Part shown: in pieces, positions 8,532 to 19,413 of the stretch
Position numbering within the stretch: position 1 is the first letter of the stretch
How the letters are laid out: every line of letters begins with the position of its first letter
NCBI RefSeq assembly: GCF_003121485.1
Contig: NZ_QAVX01000011.1
Location: 62,001-126,000 of the forward strand
Source: Dyella sp. C11
GTDB taxonomy: Bacteria; Pseudomonadota; Gammaproteobacteria; Xanthomonadales; Rhodanobacteraceae
Direction: 5' to 3'
DNA length: 64,000 nt
Translations under genes and position numbers: made by a program
The notes under the pieces: model-generated
What the model saw: only the letters and a program-made list of their open reading frames with translations
The model's database searches: none
What the model was told of the DNA's origin: nothing

Positions 8532-9479
8532 TCAATCGGTGTAGCCGAACTTCTTCAGCATGGTTTCGTCGTCCACCCAGCCTTCGCGCACCTTCACCCA
8601 CAGGCGCAGGAACACCTTGCGCTCGAAAGCGCGTTCCATATGGCGGCGTGCCGACGTGCCGATGGCCTTGAGCTGGGCGCCGCCGTTGCCGATCACGATG
8701 GCCTTCTGCCCGTCGCGTTCCACCCAGATCACCGCGTGGATTTCGGCCACGCCGTCTTCGCGATCCTTGAACTGCTCGATCTCCACCGTGGTGGCGTAGG
8801 GCAGCTCCTGATCCAGGCGCAGCATCAGCTGTTCGCGCACCATTTCGGCAGCAAGGAAACGCTCGCTGCGATCGGTGATTTCGTCTTCGCCGAACACTGG
8901 CGGCTGTACCGGAAGGCGCTTGAGAATGCCCGCCTCCAGATCCTTCAGGCCCTTTTCCTTGAGCGCGCTGACGTAATAGACATCGTCAAAGCTGTGTCGC
9001 GTCATCAGCTCCGCCACGAAGGGGAGCATGGTCGACTTTTCCTTGGTCAGGTCGACCTTGTTGATCACCAGCAGGCGCGGCACCTTCTGCTCGACCAGCG
9101 CGTCGTACAACGCCTCGTCTTCATCGGTCCAGCGCCCGGCTTCGATCACCTGCACCACCAGGTCCACTTCGCTGATGGCCGAGCGCGCCGCGCGGTTCAG
9201 GCTGCGGTTCATGGCGCGCTTGGCGCCGCGATGCAGGCCTGGCGTGTCGACGTACATGATCTGTCCGGCTTCACTGGTGGCGATGCCCAGAATGCGGTGA
9301 CGCGTCGTCTGCGGGCGCGGGCTCACGATGGACAGGCGGAACCCGATCAGCGCATTCAGCAGCGTGGACTTGCCCACATTGGGACGTCCGGCCAGCGCCA
9401 CCGTGCCGCAGCGGAAGTCGGCGTGGGGAAGCTCGGCGGGCGCACCGAGGTCGAGTTCGAATTCGTCGTTGTCGTTCAT
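8532..9479 (-). CDS. era: GTPase Era, 16S rRNA-binding ribosome assembly factor
   Basis: Essential GTPase that binds the 3' end of 16S rRNA and assists 30S maturation. The 315-residue protein has G1 GRPNVGKST (about 30), G3 DTPGLH (about 75), G4 NKVD (about 138) and G5 VSALKEKG (about 170), then a C-terminal KH RNA-binding domain ([25 protein letters not shown]). The ATG giving [11 protein letters not shown] overlaps the rnc stop as ATGA, so translation is coupled to RNase III; longer starts would lie within rnc. Confidence 0.96.
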   Translation of the reverse strand: MNDNDEFELDLGAPAELPHADFRCGTVALAGRPNVGKSTLLNALIGFRLSIVSPRPQTTRHRILGIATSEAGQIMYVDTPGLHRGAKRAMNRSLNRAARSAISEVDLVVQVIEAGRWTDEDEALYDALVEQKVPRLLVINKVDLTKEKSTMLPFVAELMTRHSFDDVYYVSALKEKGLKDLEAGILKRLPVQPPVFGEDEITDRSERFLAAEMVREQLMLRLDQELPYATTVEIEQFKDREDGVAEIHAVIWVERDGQKAIVIGNGGAQLKAIGTSARRHMERAFERKVFLRLWVKVREGWVDDETMLKKFGYTD

Positions 9480-10132
9480 GAGTTCAGTTCCTGCAATCGA
9501 CGCAGCACGGTTTCGGCGGCGTCCTGTTCGGCGGCGCGGCGGCTGGAGCCCCGACCTTCGGCGCGAATCGGCGCCGGCTCGTTGATTTCGCACGAGACGT
9601 CGAAGGTCTTGGCGTGGTCTTCGCCGTGGCTGTCGATCAGATCGTTCTGCGGCAAGGACCAGCCGCGCGCCTGCAGAAGCTCCTGCAGGCGGGTCTTGGC
9701 GTCCTTGGACGACCGCGGGATGGCCGCGATCAGGGGTTCAAAAATCGCCCGGACCACACCACGACAGGCCTCGAAGCCCGCGTCCAGGTACACGGCCGCC
9801 ACCAGTGCCTCGAAAGCATCGGCGAGGATGGATTCGCGGCGAAAACCGCCGCTCTTGAGTTCGCCCGATCCCAGCTTGAGCTCGTCGCCCAGTTCCAGGT
9901 CACGCGCAAGCACCGCCAGGGCCTGTCCGTTGACCAGTTGCGCGCGCAGCCTGGAAAGCTCGCCCTCACTGGCATTGGGATGAGCCTCGTACAGCAGTTC
10001 GGCCACCATGACGCCCAGCAGGGCGTCGCCGAGGAACTCCATCCGCTCATTGTTGGGCTTGCCGGCGCTGCGATGAGTCAGCGCCAGCTGAGCGAATGAG
10101 GGATCACGAAAACGGTAGTCGAGCTTGGTCAA
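9476..10132 (-). CDS. rnc: Ribonuclease III
   Basis: Double-strand-specific endoribonuclease that processes rRNA precursors and structured mRNAs. The 218-residue protein has the catalytic signature [20 protein letters not shown] (about residues 31-50), the second acidic cluster around [15 protein letters not shown] (about 110), and a C-terminal dsRNA-binding domain (about 147-216) ending [16 protein letters not shown]. The start appears to be TTG with a GCAGG element 8 bases upstream; a nearby ATG is out of frame. Order DUF4845-rnc-era-recO is conserved in the group. RNase III often autoregulates by cleaving its own leader, but I did not identify such a stem here. Confidence 0.95.
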   Translation of the reverse strand: MTKLDYRFRDPSFAQLALTHRSAGKPNNERMEFLGDALLGVMVAELLYEAHPNASEGELSRLRAQLVNGQALAVLARDLELGDELKLGSGELKSGGFRRESILADAFEALVAAVYLDAGFEACRGVVRAIFEPLIAAIPRSSKDAKTRLQELLQARGWSLPQNDLIDSHGEDHAKTFDVSCEINEPAPIRAEGRGSSRRAAEQDAAETVLRRLQELNS

Positions 10133-10147
10133 ATCATGGGCCTGCGA

Positions 10148-10522
10148 TCAACCACTGGCGCCTTGCATGGTCACGCTCTTTTCGAAGTGCACCAGGAAGT
10201 CGATGTTGTACAAGAAGGGAATGCGCTTGTCGTAACTCACATTGACCAGGGTGGCGTTGCCGCTGCGCGAAATGTTGATGTCCTGCGGCGTGATGGTGTC
10301 ATCGCTCACGTACTGGAAATCGAACTTCTTCATGAGATCGTTGCGGATCTCCTGCGGGCTCTTGCTTCCGCTTTCGGAGGTGAGCTGGTTCATGGCCTTG
10401 GTGACACCCATGTACTCGGTGTAGGCCGGGAACAGCTTCATCACCATGAAGGCGAAAAAACCCAACACGAGCAGCATGATGAGAAAGCCGATCAGTGTGA
10501 CGCCCGTCTGTCTTGTTTTCAT
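10148..10522 (-). CDS. DUF4845 membrane protein
   Basis: Small 124-residue protein with one strongly hydrophobic segment at about 7-28 (GVTLIGFLIMLLVLGFFAFMVM), resembling a type IV pilin-like N-terminus (a TG-x-TLIGFL pattern), followed by a soluble periplasmic part. This matches the DUF4845 family, which lies between lepB and rnc in many beta- and gammaproteobacteria; its function is unknown to me. The chosen ATG has a strong GAGGGGACT ribosome-binding site. The stop is 15 bases before the rnc TTG. Confidence 0.85.
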   Translation of the reverse strand: MKTRQTGVTLIGFLIMLLVLGFFAFMVMKLFPAYTEYMGVTKAMNQLTSESGSKSPQEIRNDLMKKFDFQYVSDDTITPQDINISRSGNATLVNVSYDKRIPFLYNIDFLVHFEKSVTMQGASG

Positions 10523-10669
10523 AGTCCCCTCGCTATGTCGCCTTGCGGCGTAATGCCGGCCTGATGGCCAAGCGCCACCGGCGCGCCCGGTTGGCGGCGT
10601 CGGCGCGCTCATTGTCGCCGCAAGCCGCCAGGGACGTCACCCGGTCACACGACCATGCCCGTCACGCTT

Positions 10670-11572
10670 TTAGTGAATGATCGTGCCCATGCGATGGAAC
10701 GCGATGCCAGACCCCGTCCAGCTCAGCCAGATCAGGAATGCCTTGCCGGCCAGGTTCTGCTCCGGCAGGCAGCCCCACCAGCGGCTGTCCGTACTGTTGT
10801 AGCGGTTGTCGCCCATGGCCAGGTAGCAGCCCTGCGGCACCACCAGCGGCACGTGCGGATTGGGCAGCGGCGGCGGGACCGTGTAATTGGGCATGCGGGC
10901 CGTGAGATGGTTCACCACGCCACCCTCGCCGTTCGGCAGGTGCTCGTTCCACACCGTGGCGCCCATTTCCAGCATCAGGCGCGACTCGGCGCGCTTGGGG
11001 TCGCCTTCATAGGGACCGACCAGGTCGGCCGCCACCGGCTCGCCGTTCACGATCAGCTGGTCGCCGTGCATCTCGACGCGGTCGCCCGGCATGCCGATGA
11101 CACGCTTGATCCAGTTCTGGTTGGGCACCGGTGCATGCGGGTCGGAGCAGCTCTGGTCGCCGCTGCGCACCAGCTTGCCGCCGTCTTCGCAGAGGTAGCC
11201 CGGGAAGCGGAATACCACCACGTCGCCGCGCTTGGGCTCGCCCAGGCTCACGAACTTGTTGTTGAAGGCCGGCAGGCGCAGGCCGTAGGAGAACTTGTTG
11301 ACCAGGATGAAATCGCCCACATCCAACGTCGGCATCATCGAGCCCGACGGAATGCGGAACGGCTCGGCCACGAAAGAGCGGAGCACCAGCACGACCAGCA
11401 CCACCGGAAACAGCGAACGCGACCAGTCGACCAGCACCGGCTCGCGCACTTCCTGCCCGGCCGAGTCGGCCTTGGCCTTGCGTGCCTTGTAGAAGAACAG
11501 GCGGTCCAATGCCCACACCACGCCGAACAGCACAGTCAGGCCAAGCAGAATCGCCGAAAAATCAAAATCCAT
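10670..11572 (-). CDS. lepB: Signal peptidase I (main housekeeping copy)
   Basis: Inner-membrane serine/lysine protease that removes signal peptides from Sec and Tat substrates. The 300-residue protein has two N-terminal membrane segments (about 3-21 and 57-75), the nucleophile Ser in IPSGSMMPTL (about 94), the general-base Lys in NWIKRVIGMPGDRVE (about 155), and the box GDNRYNSTDSRWWG near 270. Its place directly downstream of lepA is the conserved lepA-lepB pairing. A second, shorter signal peptidase I gene is present near 33 kb. Confidence 0.96.
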   Translation of the reverse strand: MDFDFSAILLGLTVLFGVVWALDRLFFYKARKAKADSAGQEVREPVLVDWSRSLFPVVLVVLVLRSFVAEPFRIPSGSMMPTLDVGDFILVNKFSYGLRLPAFNNKFVSLGEPKRGDVVVFRFPGYLCEDGGKLVRSGDQSCSDPHAPVPNQNWIKRVIGMPGDRVEMHGDQLIVNGEPVAADLVGPYEGDPKRAESRLMLEMGATVWNEHLPNGEGGVVNHLTARMPNYTVPPPLPNPHVPLVVPQGCYLAMGDNRYNSTDSRWWGCLPEQNLAGKAFLIWLSWTGSGIAFHRMGTIIH

Positions 11573-11671
11573 TGACAGCTCCTCAGGAGCGGGGGACGGG
11601 GGTGTTACGCGGAAAACTCAGGGACCAGGACGTCACCGGACAACCTGGCACCCTTTCCTTCCACTCCAGCT

Positions 11672-13462
<1,791 letters not shown>

Positions 13463-13742
13463 GGAGCACGCTAGCGGCGTTACTGCTTTGCGCGGCGCGC
13501 AGGCAGCGCATGACCGGGCTGGTCATACGAACCCGGCATTATCGCACGGAATGAGAGGGCTTCGGGCATCCAGCGCAGGGGCTGGCGAGATCGGAACGCC
13601 CCGTTGCGAGGCGTCACGCGATCCCTCCTGCCCCGGAGAGCGGTGGCCCAAGCGCCCACCCTCCGGTCAACCTGGCTGTCTGACAGCCGGGTTACAACGA
13701 AACCAGGCGACGCGGCTCTGCCATTCGCCGCGCAGCCTGGCC
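13463..13742. other. Intergenic region between mucD and lepA
   Basis: About 280 bases without a gene. It holds the probable start region of the lepA operon and the 3' end of the mucD transcript. An inverted repeat at 13669-13693 (AACCTGGCTG, 5-base loop, CAGCCGGGTT) is a possible transcript end, but it has a mismatch when read on the minus strand and no U tract. I saw no convincing promoter boxes. Confidence 0.4.
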
Positions 13743-15239
13743 TCAGTCGTCCTTGCCGCCGGGCACGGTCAGCCCGACAAAACCGCTTTGGTCGCCATGT
13801 CTGACCAGCAAAAGCACGGTATCGCCAGGCTTGGCATCCTTGGTGGCGTCGTGGAAGGCAGCGACACTGCCCACCTTCTTCTGGTTGACCATCAGGATCA
13901 CGTCACCAGGTTGCAAGCCGGCACGTGCGGCAACCGATCCGGTGACATTGTTGATGCCCACGCCCTCGCCCGTCTTCAGGCCCAGTTGCTCGCGATCACT
14001 GCCGTCCAGATCCTGAACGGACAGGCCGAGTGCGCTGGCGCCCGTCTTCACTGCGGGCTGGTCGTTGCCGGCGGAAGCCAGTGCTGCGTTCTTGTCGCGC
14101 GGCATTTCAGAAACCGTGACGGGCACGCTCTCCTTCTTGCCGTCACGAAGGATCTCGATCGTGGCCTTCGTGCCGGGCGCCGTCTGACCTACCAGTGGCG
14201 GCAGATCCGCACTCTGATTAATGGCCTGCCCGTTGTAAGAAAGGATGACATCACCAGGGCGAATGCCCGCCTTGTCGGCCGCACTGCCCTTGCTCACCTG
14301 AGTCACGGCGGCGCCATTGGCGGTGTCGAGCTTCAAGGCCTTCACCATGTCATCGGTGACCTGCTGGACCATCACGCCAAGCTGCCCACGCGACACGTAA
14401 CCCTTTTCCTTGATCTGCTTGACCACGTTCATGGCCACGTCGATCGGAATGGAGAACGCCACGCCCTGGTAGCCACCGGTGTTGGAATAGATCTGCGAAT
14501 TCACGCCCACCACGCGGCCCTGCAGGTCGAACAGGGGGCCGCCCGAGTTGCCGCGATTGATCGGCACGTCGGTCTGGATGAACGAGGTATAGGGCTGGTC
14601 CTGGCTGCCCAGGTTTCGGCCTACGGCACTCACGATGCCTTGCGTCACCGTGTAGTCGAAACCGAACGGTGAGCCGATGGCCAGCACCCACTGGCCTGCC
14701 TTCAGGGCGCGCGAATCACCGATGGTGACGGCGGGCAGACCGCCCTTGGCGTCCACCTTGAGCAAGGCGATGTCGTATTGCGGATCGCTTCCGACCACCT
14801 TGGCAGTCAGCACGCGGCGATCCTGCAGGCGAACCGTGACCGTGTCCGCGCCATCAACCACATGGTTGTTGGTCAGCACGTAGCCGTCGGCAGAGATGAT
14901 GAAACCCGAACCCAGCGAGGTGCGCGCCTGATCTTCCGGCGACGGCATGGCCGGCATGCCGAAGAAGCGGCGGAACATGTCTGCCGACGGATCATCGTCG
15001 TCGTCCGGCGGCATGCCGGGCATGCCACGCGAACCCTGCCGCGAAGCCGACTGCTTCTTGCTCTTGCCGCTGTACTTGGCCTCGACGTGCACGACCGCAG
15101 GCGCGTTCTTCTGCACGATGCCCGTGAAATCGGGCAAGCCCGACATCGCAGGAGCCGCGTTTTGGGCCTGCACACCGCCCACCAACGCCAAACTCATGAC
15201 GACGGCACACGACAGCGTACGTAGAGCAAGTCGATTCAT
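13743..15239 (-). CDS. mucD: DegP/MucD-family periplasmic serine endoprotease
   Basis: HtrA-type protease/chaperone that degrades misfolded envelope proteins. The 498-residue precursor has a signal peptide (cleavage near VQAQNA), a Lys/Ser/Pro/Asp-rich Q-linker including DDDDDP at about 80, then the trypsin-like domain with His in TNNHVV, Asp in YDIALLKV and Ser in INRGNSGGPLF, and two PDZ domains (starting about 290 and 395) ending DQSGFVGLTVPGGKDD. A clear GAAGGAGAA ribosome-binding site precedes the ATG. It is the third gene of rpoE-rseA-mucD, so it should be produced from the sigma-E promoter under envelope stress. E. coli-type rseB is absent from this operon. Confidence 0.93.
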   Translation of the reverse strand: MNRLALRTLSCAVVMSLALVGGVQAQNAAPAMSGLPDFTGIVQKNAPAVVHVEAKYSGKSKKQSASRQGSRGMPGMPPDDDDDPSADMFRRFFGMPAMPSPEDQARTSLGSGFIISADGYVLTNNHVVDGADTVTVRLQDRRVLTAKVVGSDPQYDIALLKVDAKGGLPAVTIGDSRALKAGQWVLAIGSPFGFDYTVTQGIVSAVGRNLGSQDQPYTSFIQTDVPINRGNSGGPLFDLQGRVVGVNSQIYSNTGGYQGVAFSIPIDVAMNVVKQIKEKGYVSRGQLGVMVQQVTDDMVKALKLDTANGAAVTQVSKGSAADKAGIRPGDVILSYNGQAINQSADLPPLVGQTAPGTKATIEILRDGKKESVPVTVSEMPRDKNAALASAGNDQPAVKTGASALGLSVQDLDGSDREQLGLKTGEGVGINNVTGSVAARAGLQPGDVILMVNQKKVGSVAAFHDATKDAKPGDTVLLLVRHGDQSGFVGLTVPGGKDD

Positions 15240-15344
15240 GCACTTCTCCTTCGGGTTTCAGGCACACCACACCGATCCGCCTTTCGGGCGGGTATGGCAA
15301 GTAAGCGGGGAATGCGAGCCGCGCGCGACTGGCGCGGCCCTGGG

Positions 15345-15986
15345 TTATTGCGGACCGGCAGCCTGGCTGGCTTGCTGCTGGTCGGGATGAATCAGCAGCA
15401 GGTAGCTGCCTTCACCATTCCGGACCGCGGGATAACGCGCCACGCGGTAAGGATTGAGGCTGTTCGAGTACAGCGGCGTGCCCGTATCACCATCCAGCGT
15501 GGCCGAAGCCTGCTGGCTCATTTTGTACGGTGCATCGGAGTACACGTTCAACCAGGGAGGCGCCACGGCCGGCGCATCCGAACGTGTTGCCTGTGCCGTG
15601 GTGTTTTCCATCGCAGCGGAAGGAGCAGAAGCCACCTGCGGCGAAAGGCGATCACCGCCCTGTCCGGCAGGCTGGGCCACCATCAGCGCGGCGACTGCCA
15701 CGCCCGCGGCAATGGCGCCACCAGCGGACCAGTGCAGCCAGTGACGGCGCTTGCCCTGTTGGGAGGCACCGTCGCGCTCGACGACCAGCATGACGCGGGA
15801 GGCGAAGTCTTCCGAGGCGAGCGGGGAAAGCTCGCGACGCAAACCGTCGCGGGCCACGTGGTAACGCGACCAGGCCTGCTGGAGCGACGCATCATGGTCG
15901 AGCCGACGCAGGAGGAAGCGCAGCTCCTCCTTCGACAGCTCGCCGTCCATGCCGGCAGAAAGGTTTTCGCGTTGATTGTCAGTCAT
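15345..15986 (-). CDS. rseA: Anti-sigma-E factor RseA
   Basis: Single-pass inner-membrane anti-sigma factor that holds RpoE inactive until proteolysis. The 213-residue protein has an N-terminal cytoplasmic RseA domain (MTDNQRENLSAGMDGELSKEELRFLLRRL, then QQAWSRYHVARDGLR), a membrane segment at about 87-105 (AGGAIAAGVAVAALMVA) and a periplasmic C-terminal domain ending in a Gln/Ala-rich tail. The start overlaps the rpoE stop (ATGA), which couples synthesis of the inhibitor to that of the sigma factor. Confidence 0.92.
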   Translation of the reverse strand: MTDNQRENLSAGMDGELSKEELRFLLRRLDHDASLQQAWSRYHVARDGLRRELSPLASEDFASRVMLVVERDGASQQGKRRHWLHWSAGGAIAAGVAVAALMVAQPAGQGGDRLSPQVASAPSAAMENTTAQATRSDAPAVAPPWLNVYSDAPYKMSQQASATLDGDTGTPLYSNSLNPYRVARYPAVRNGEGSYLLLIHPDQQQASQAAGPQ

Positions 15987-16579
15987 GGGTTTTTGCCCTC
16001 GCGGTCTGACAGCAGTGGCCGCAATTTTTCATCGATAGCTTCACGTGCCCGAAAAATTCGTGAACGCACCGTGCCAATCGGACAGCCCATCGCCTCGGCG
16101 ATTTCTTCGTAGCTCAGGCCATCCACTTCACGCAGGGTAATTGCCGTCCGCAATTCCTCAGGCAAGGCTTGGACAGTGGAAAACACGGTTTGTTCAATTT
16201 CTTGCCGCATGAGTTCGCGCTCGGGCGTGGCGCTCTCGTGCATGCGGTCCGCGCCGGGCACGAAAGCGGCGTCATCGATGGCGATATCGTCGGCTGGCGG
16301 ACGGCGCCCCATAGCCACCAGATGGTTCTTGGCGGTATTCACGGCAATCTTGTACAGCCAAGTATAGAAAGCACTGTCGCCGCGGAATGAGCCGATGGCG
16401 CGCCAGGCGCGAATGAACGCTTCCTGCGCCACGTCTTCACATTCGGCGTGGTTCTTCACATAACGGGAAATCAGGCCGACGACCTTGTGCTGGTACTTGC
16501 GCACCAGGAGATCGAAGGCCCGTTTGTCCCCCTGTTGGACGCGCTCGACCAGCGCACTGTCCAGTTCATTTTCGCCCAT
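15983..16579 (-). CDS. rpoE: RNA polymerase sigma-E factor
   Basis: Group 4 (ECF) sigma factor for envelope stress. From MGENELDSALVERVQQGDKRAFDLLVRKYQHK it runs 198 residues: region 2 (about 18-90, with AECEDVAQEAFIRAWRAIGSFRGDSAFYTWLYKIAVNTAKN) and region 4 (about 135-190, LPEELRTAITLREVDGLSYEEIAEAMGCPIGTVRSRIFRAR). I chose the ATG with the AAGGAG ribosome-binding site. An in-frame TTG 75 bases upstream would lie inside the predicted -10 box of the sigma-E-type promoter and cannot be used from that transcript. First gene of rpoE-rseA-mucD. Confidence 0.94.
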   Translation of the reverse strand: MGENELDSALVERVQQGDKRAFDLLVRKYQHKVVGLISRYVKNHAECEDVAQEAFIRAWRAIGSFRGDSAFYTWLYKIAVNTAKNHLVAMGRRPPADDIAIDDAAFVPGADRMHESATPERELMRQEIEQTVFSTVQALPEELRTAITLREVDGLSYEEIAEAMGCPIGTVRSRIFRAREAIDEKLRPLLSDREGKNP

Positions 16580-16646
16580 CCGGGCCCTCTCCTTCGTCGA
16601 TGCTGCCACGCGCCCTTGGGGTGTCTTGAGGATGGAAGCGGACTGA

Positions 16647-16673
16647 TCAGACAAGAACTCGGCGTTCTAGTTC
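16647..16673 (-). promoter_or_regulatory. Sigma-E-type promoter of rpoE-rseA-mucD
   Basis: Read on the minus strand: a GAACTA -35 element, 16 bases, and a TCTGA -10 element. This is close to the E. coli RpoE consensus (GGAACTT, 16 bases, TCnnA) and lies about 60 bases upstream of the rpoE ATG. It implies positive autoregulation of the operon. The match is by eye. Confidence 0.6.
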
Positions 16674-16850
16674 AGACAACCACCACCTCGAAACGACAGG
16701 TACGCCATCGGCGTCCCTGGCATGGAAACGCATGGCGGCGCCAGCGGCGCACTGCCACGACCAACAATCCACCCTCGCCCCAGGTGCGCGGCCCATGGGC
16801 ATATCCCGGGCCTGCATGAGAAGTATGGGGGCCTTTGCGGCCCGCGCAAG

Positions 16851-19412
16851 TCAGGCGGCGGTTTCGCCCACGCCCTCAAGGAGGCGCTGGCGCTCCAGGA
16901 GCAGCTTTTCGAAGGCCGGCTGCGGCAACGGGCGGCAGAACAGGAAGCCCTGCAGCTCGTCGCAATGATTGGCGCGCAGGAACTCCATGTGCTGCTCGGT
17001 TTCCACGCCCTCGGCCACCACGCCGCGCTTGAGGCGGTGCGCCATCTCGATGGTGGCTCGCACGATGGCCTCGTCGTCCGGATCGACGCCGATGTTCCTG
17101 ACGAAACTCTGGTCGACCTTGATGCGGTCGGCCGGCAGCTTGCGCAGGTAATCCAGCGACGCGGCGCCCGTGCCGAAATCGTCGATGGCGATGCGCACGC
17201 CCAGCCGATGCAGGCCCTGAAGGTTCTCCACCAGGTTGGGGGCCGCCTTGATGCTGATGCTTTCGGTGATCTCCATTTCCAGCAGGTTCGCCTCCAGGCC
17301 GCTTTCGTCGAGCGCCGCGGCAACCACTTCCAGCAGGTTGGGCTGCATCAACTGCACGGCCGAAAGATTCACGCCCAGGCGCAACCCCAGTCCGAAGCGA
17401 CGCTCCCATTCCTGAGCATGCCGGCAGGCGGTGCGCAGCACCCACTCACCGATGGAAACGATCAGCCCGGTTTCTTCCGCCAACGGGATGAAGAAGCCGG
17501 GTCCGATGAAGCCCAGTTCGGGATGCTCCCAGCGCACCAGCGCTTCCATGCCGACAATGTCTTCGGTGACGGCATCGACTTGCGGCTGATAGAACACGCG
17601 CAACTCGCCCTTGTGTTCGGCGTGGCGCAAGCCCGATTTCAGGGCGAGATTCTGCTGCTGCGACTGCTCGGCGCTGCCTTCGAAAATCTGATAGTTGTTG
17701 CGGCCCAGGCTCTTGGCTGCATACATCGCCTCGTCGGCGTGCTTGAGCAGGATGTCCGCGTCCGGCGCATCGTCCGGAAAGAAGCTTACGCCGATGGAGG
17801 CCGTGACCTGCAGCTCGGTGCCGTCATCGATGCGCAGCGGCGCACCCATCACCTGCACGATTTTCTCGGCAATGCGCAACACGTCTTCGTTCTTGACGAT
17901 GTGGCGCAGGATCACCACGAATTCATCACCGGCGTAACGCGCCACGGTATCGGATGCGCGTACGCTGCCGCGCAACCGCTGCGTGGTGGTGAGCAGTACC
18001 TGGTCACCGACCGCGTGGCCAAGCGTGTCGTTGATGGTCTTGAAACGATCGAGGTCGACGAACAGCAACGCGAAGCACTCGCCGGTGCGGTTGGCTTCGC
18101 GAATGACGGTGTCGAGACGATCGTTGAACAGCAGCCGGTTCGGCAGCCCTGTCAGTGCATCGAGCAGACCTTCGGCGCGACCCTGCTCACGCGTGTGACG
18201 CAGCTCGAGTGCGTGCGCAAAACGCGATGCCGCGCAGCGCAGCACCGGCTGCACGATCGCCAGTGAAGGGAGCGGTTGCCGCGTGCCGATAAGCAGGGCG
18301 CCCAGCACCGTGCGCCGCTCGTCCTGCAAGGGCCACCCGGCAAATCCGGCCAGACCCAGCTGGGCCAGCAGCGGGTCCATGGGCGCCAGTCGCGCAGCGT
18401 CGGCCTGGTGCAGCATGGCCTGGCCGGACAACACGAGACGCAACGAGCTTTGCAAATGCGGCCCTGGCCACAGCTGCTCGTCGCCACGCCAGTACTGCAC
18501 GAGCTGCACGGGCGCACCGCCTTCATCAGGGCGGGCCGACCACACCGCGACGTAATCCAGTCCCATGTCCTCGAACAGCAGCCGCGCCGCCTCGGCGATA
18601 CCCTCGTCACCGCTGCCCGATGCAAACATGCGCGTCAGCAAGGCCAACGCTATTTCCGCGCGCACACTTGCGCGGTCACTGCGAAACAGCAAGGCCACGG
18701 CATCACGACCACCATGCCGAACCGCCCGGGCACTCACCTCGCCCGTGTCGGCTCCACGCGACGAACGGCGTCGTCCTGCGTGCCATTGACGGGAGCCTTC
18801 GGCGATCACCTGCTCGACGGTCGTTTCCTTGCAGACGAGCACGTCCTTGATCGGGCGCCCGCGCAATTCGTGATCACCCAGGCCACTGTGACGTACCAGC
18901 GCCGGGCTGTAGTCGATCAAATGCCCGCGCGCCGGGTCGACCACCAGCCACTCGTCGTCGACCTCGTCGAAGGCAAAGCGGTAATCGCCATCGCCACCGG
19001 TGGCTACAGCGCTTCCATTGACGTCCTGGCGGGCACCCATGCGGTGCAGGCGCTGCCAGCGCGACAGCAGCTCGTGCTCGATCTGGGACGCGTAGAGCCA
19101 ATCGGCAATGCCTGCCGGCAAGACATTCGGCTTGAGTACGGCGTTGTCGTCCAGCACCGCCAGGATGGGCGCACCCGCGCAGGCAGGCACGCCGCTCAAC
19201 ACTTCGATACCCGCCATGCCCTCGCGGCCGTCGCCCTCGAACACGATGACAATCAACGCAAGGGGCGCACGCCCTTCCAGCAGGATGCCCGCGTGCGTGG
19301 CATCACGCGCGGAATGCACGATGAAGTGGCCGTCACCATCAAAGGTGTCGAACAGGGCCCGACGGAGTTCGCGTTGCGCCGCAACGACCAGAATGCCTGT
19401 TGAACTCGTCAT
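16851..19412 (-). CDS. Pseudo-receiver-PAS/GAF-GGDEF-EAL c-di-GMP turnover protein
   Basis: The 853-residue cytosolic protein begins with a receiver-like domain (about 5-125) that lacks the phospho-acceptor Asp (the strand reads LIVIVFEGDG). It continues with a PAS-like segment (about 140-200) and a GAF-like domain (about 235-400). The GGDEF domain (about 410-570) has the signature ARYAGDEFVVIL, i.e. AGDEF. The EAL domain (about 590-840) is complete: EALVRWEHP, NLSAVQL, EITES, IDDFGTG, KVDQSF and EGVET are all present. It is therefore probably an active phosphodiesterase, and the AGDEF domain may make c-di-GMP or act as a GTP sensor. The ATG begins one base after the stop of the upstream gene, so the two form an operon. 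Confidence 0.92.
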   Translation of the reverse strand: MTSSTGILVVAAQRELRRALFDTFDGDGHFIVHSARDATHAGILLEGRAPLALIVIVFEGDGREGMAGIEVLSGVPACAGAPILAVLDDNAVLKPNVLPAGIADWLYASQIEHELLSRWQRLHRMGARQDVNGSAVATGGDGDYRFAFDEVDDEWLVVDPARGHLIDYSPALVRHSGLGDHELRGRPIKDVLVCKETTVEQVIAEGSRQWHAGRRRSSRGADTGEVSARAVRHGGRDAVALLFRSDRASVRAEIALALLTRMFASGSGDEGIAEAARLLFEDMGLDYVAVWSARPDEGGAPVQLVQYWRGDEQLWPGPHLQSSLRLVLSGQAMLHQADAARLAPMDPLLAQLGLAGFAGWPLQDERRTVLGALLIGTRQPLPSLAIVQPVLRCAASRFAHALELRHTREQGRAEGLLDALTGLPNRLLFNDRLDTVIREANRTGECFALLFVDLDRFKTINDTLGHAVGDQVLLTTTQRLRGSVRASDTVARYAGDEFVVILRHIVKNEDVLRIAEKIVQVMGAPLRIDDGTELQVTASIGVSFFPDDAPDADILLKHADEAMYAAKSLGRNNYQIFEGSAEQSQQQNLALKSGLRHAEHKGELRVFYQPQVDAVTEDIVGMEALVRWEHPELGFIGPGFFIPLAEETGLIVSIGEWVLRTACRHAQEWERRFGLGLRLGVNLSAVQLMQPNLLEVVAAALDESGLEANLLEMEITESISIKAAPNLVENLQGLHRLGVRIAIDDFGTGAASLDYLRKLPADRIKVDQSFVRNIGVDPDDEAIVRATIEMAHRLKRGVVAEGVETEQHMEFLRANHCDELQGFLFCRPLPQPAFEKLLLERQRLLEGVGETAA

Positions 19413-19413
19413 G

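Noticed and set aside
13669-13693. Inverted repeat as terminator of mucD
   Set aside because: It has a C-A mismatch on the mucD strand and no U tract; mentioned only under the intergenic region.
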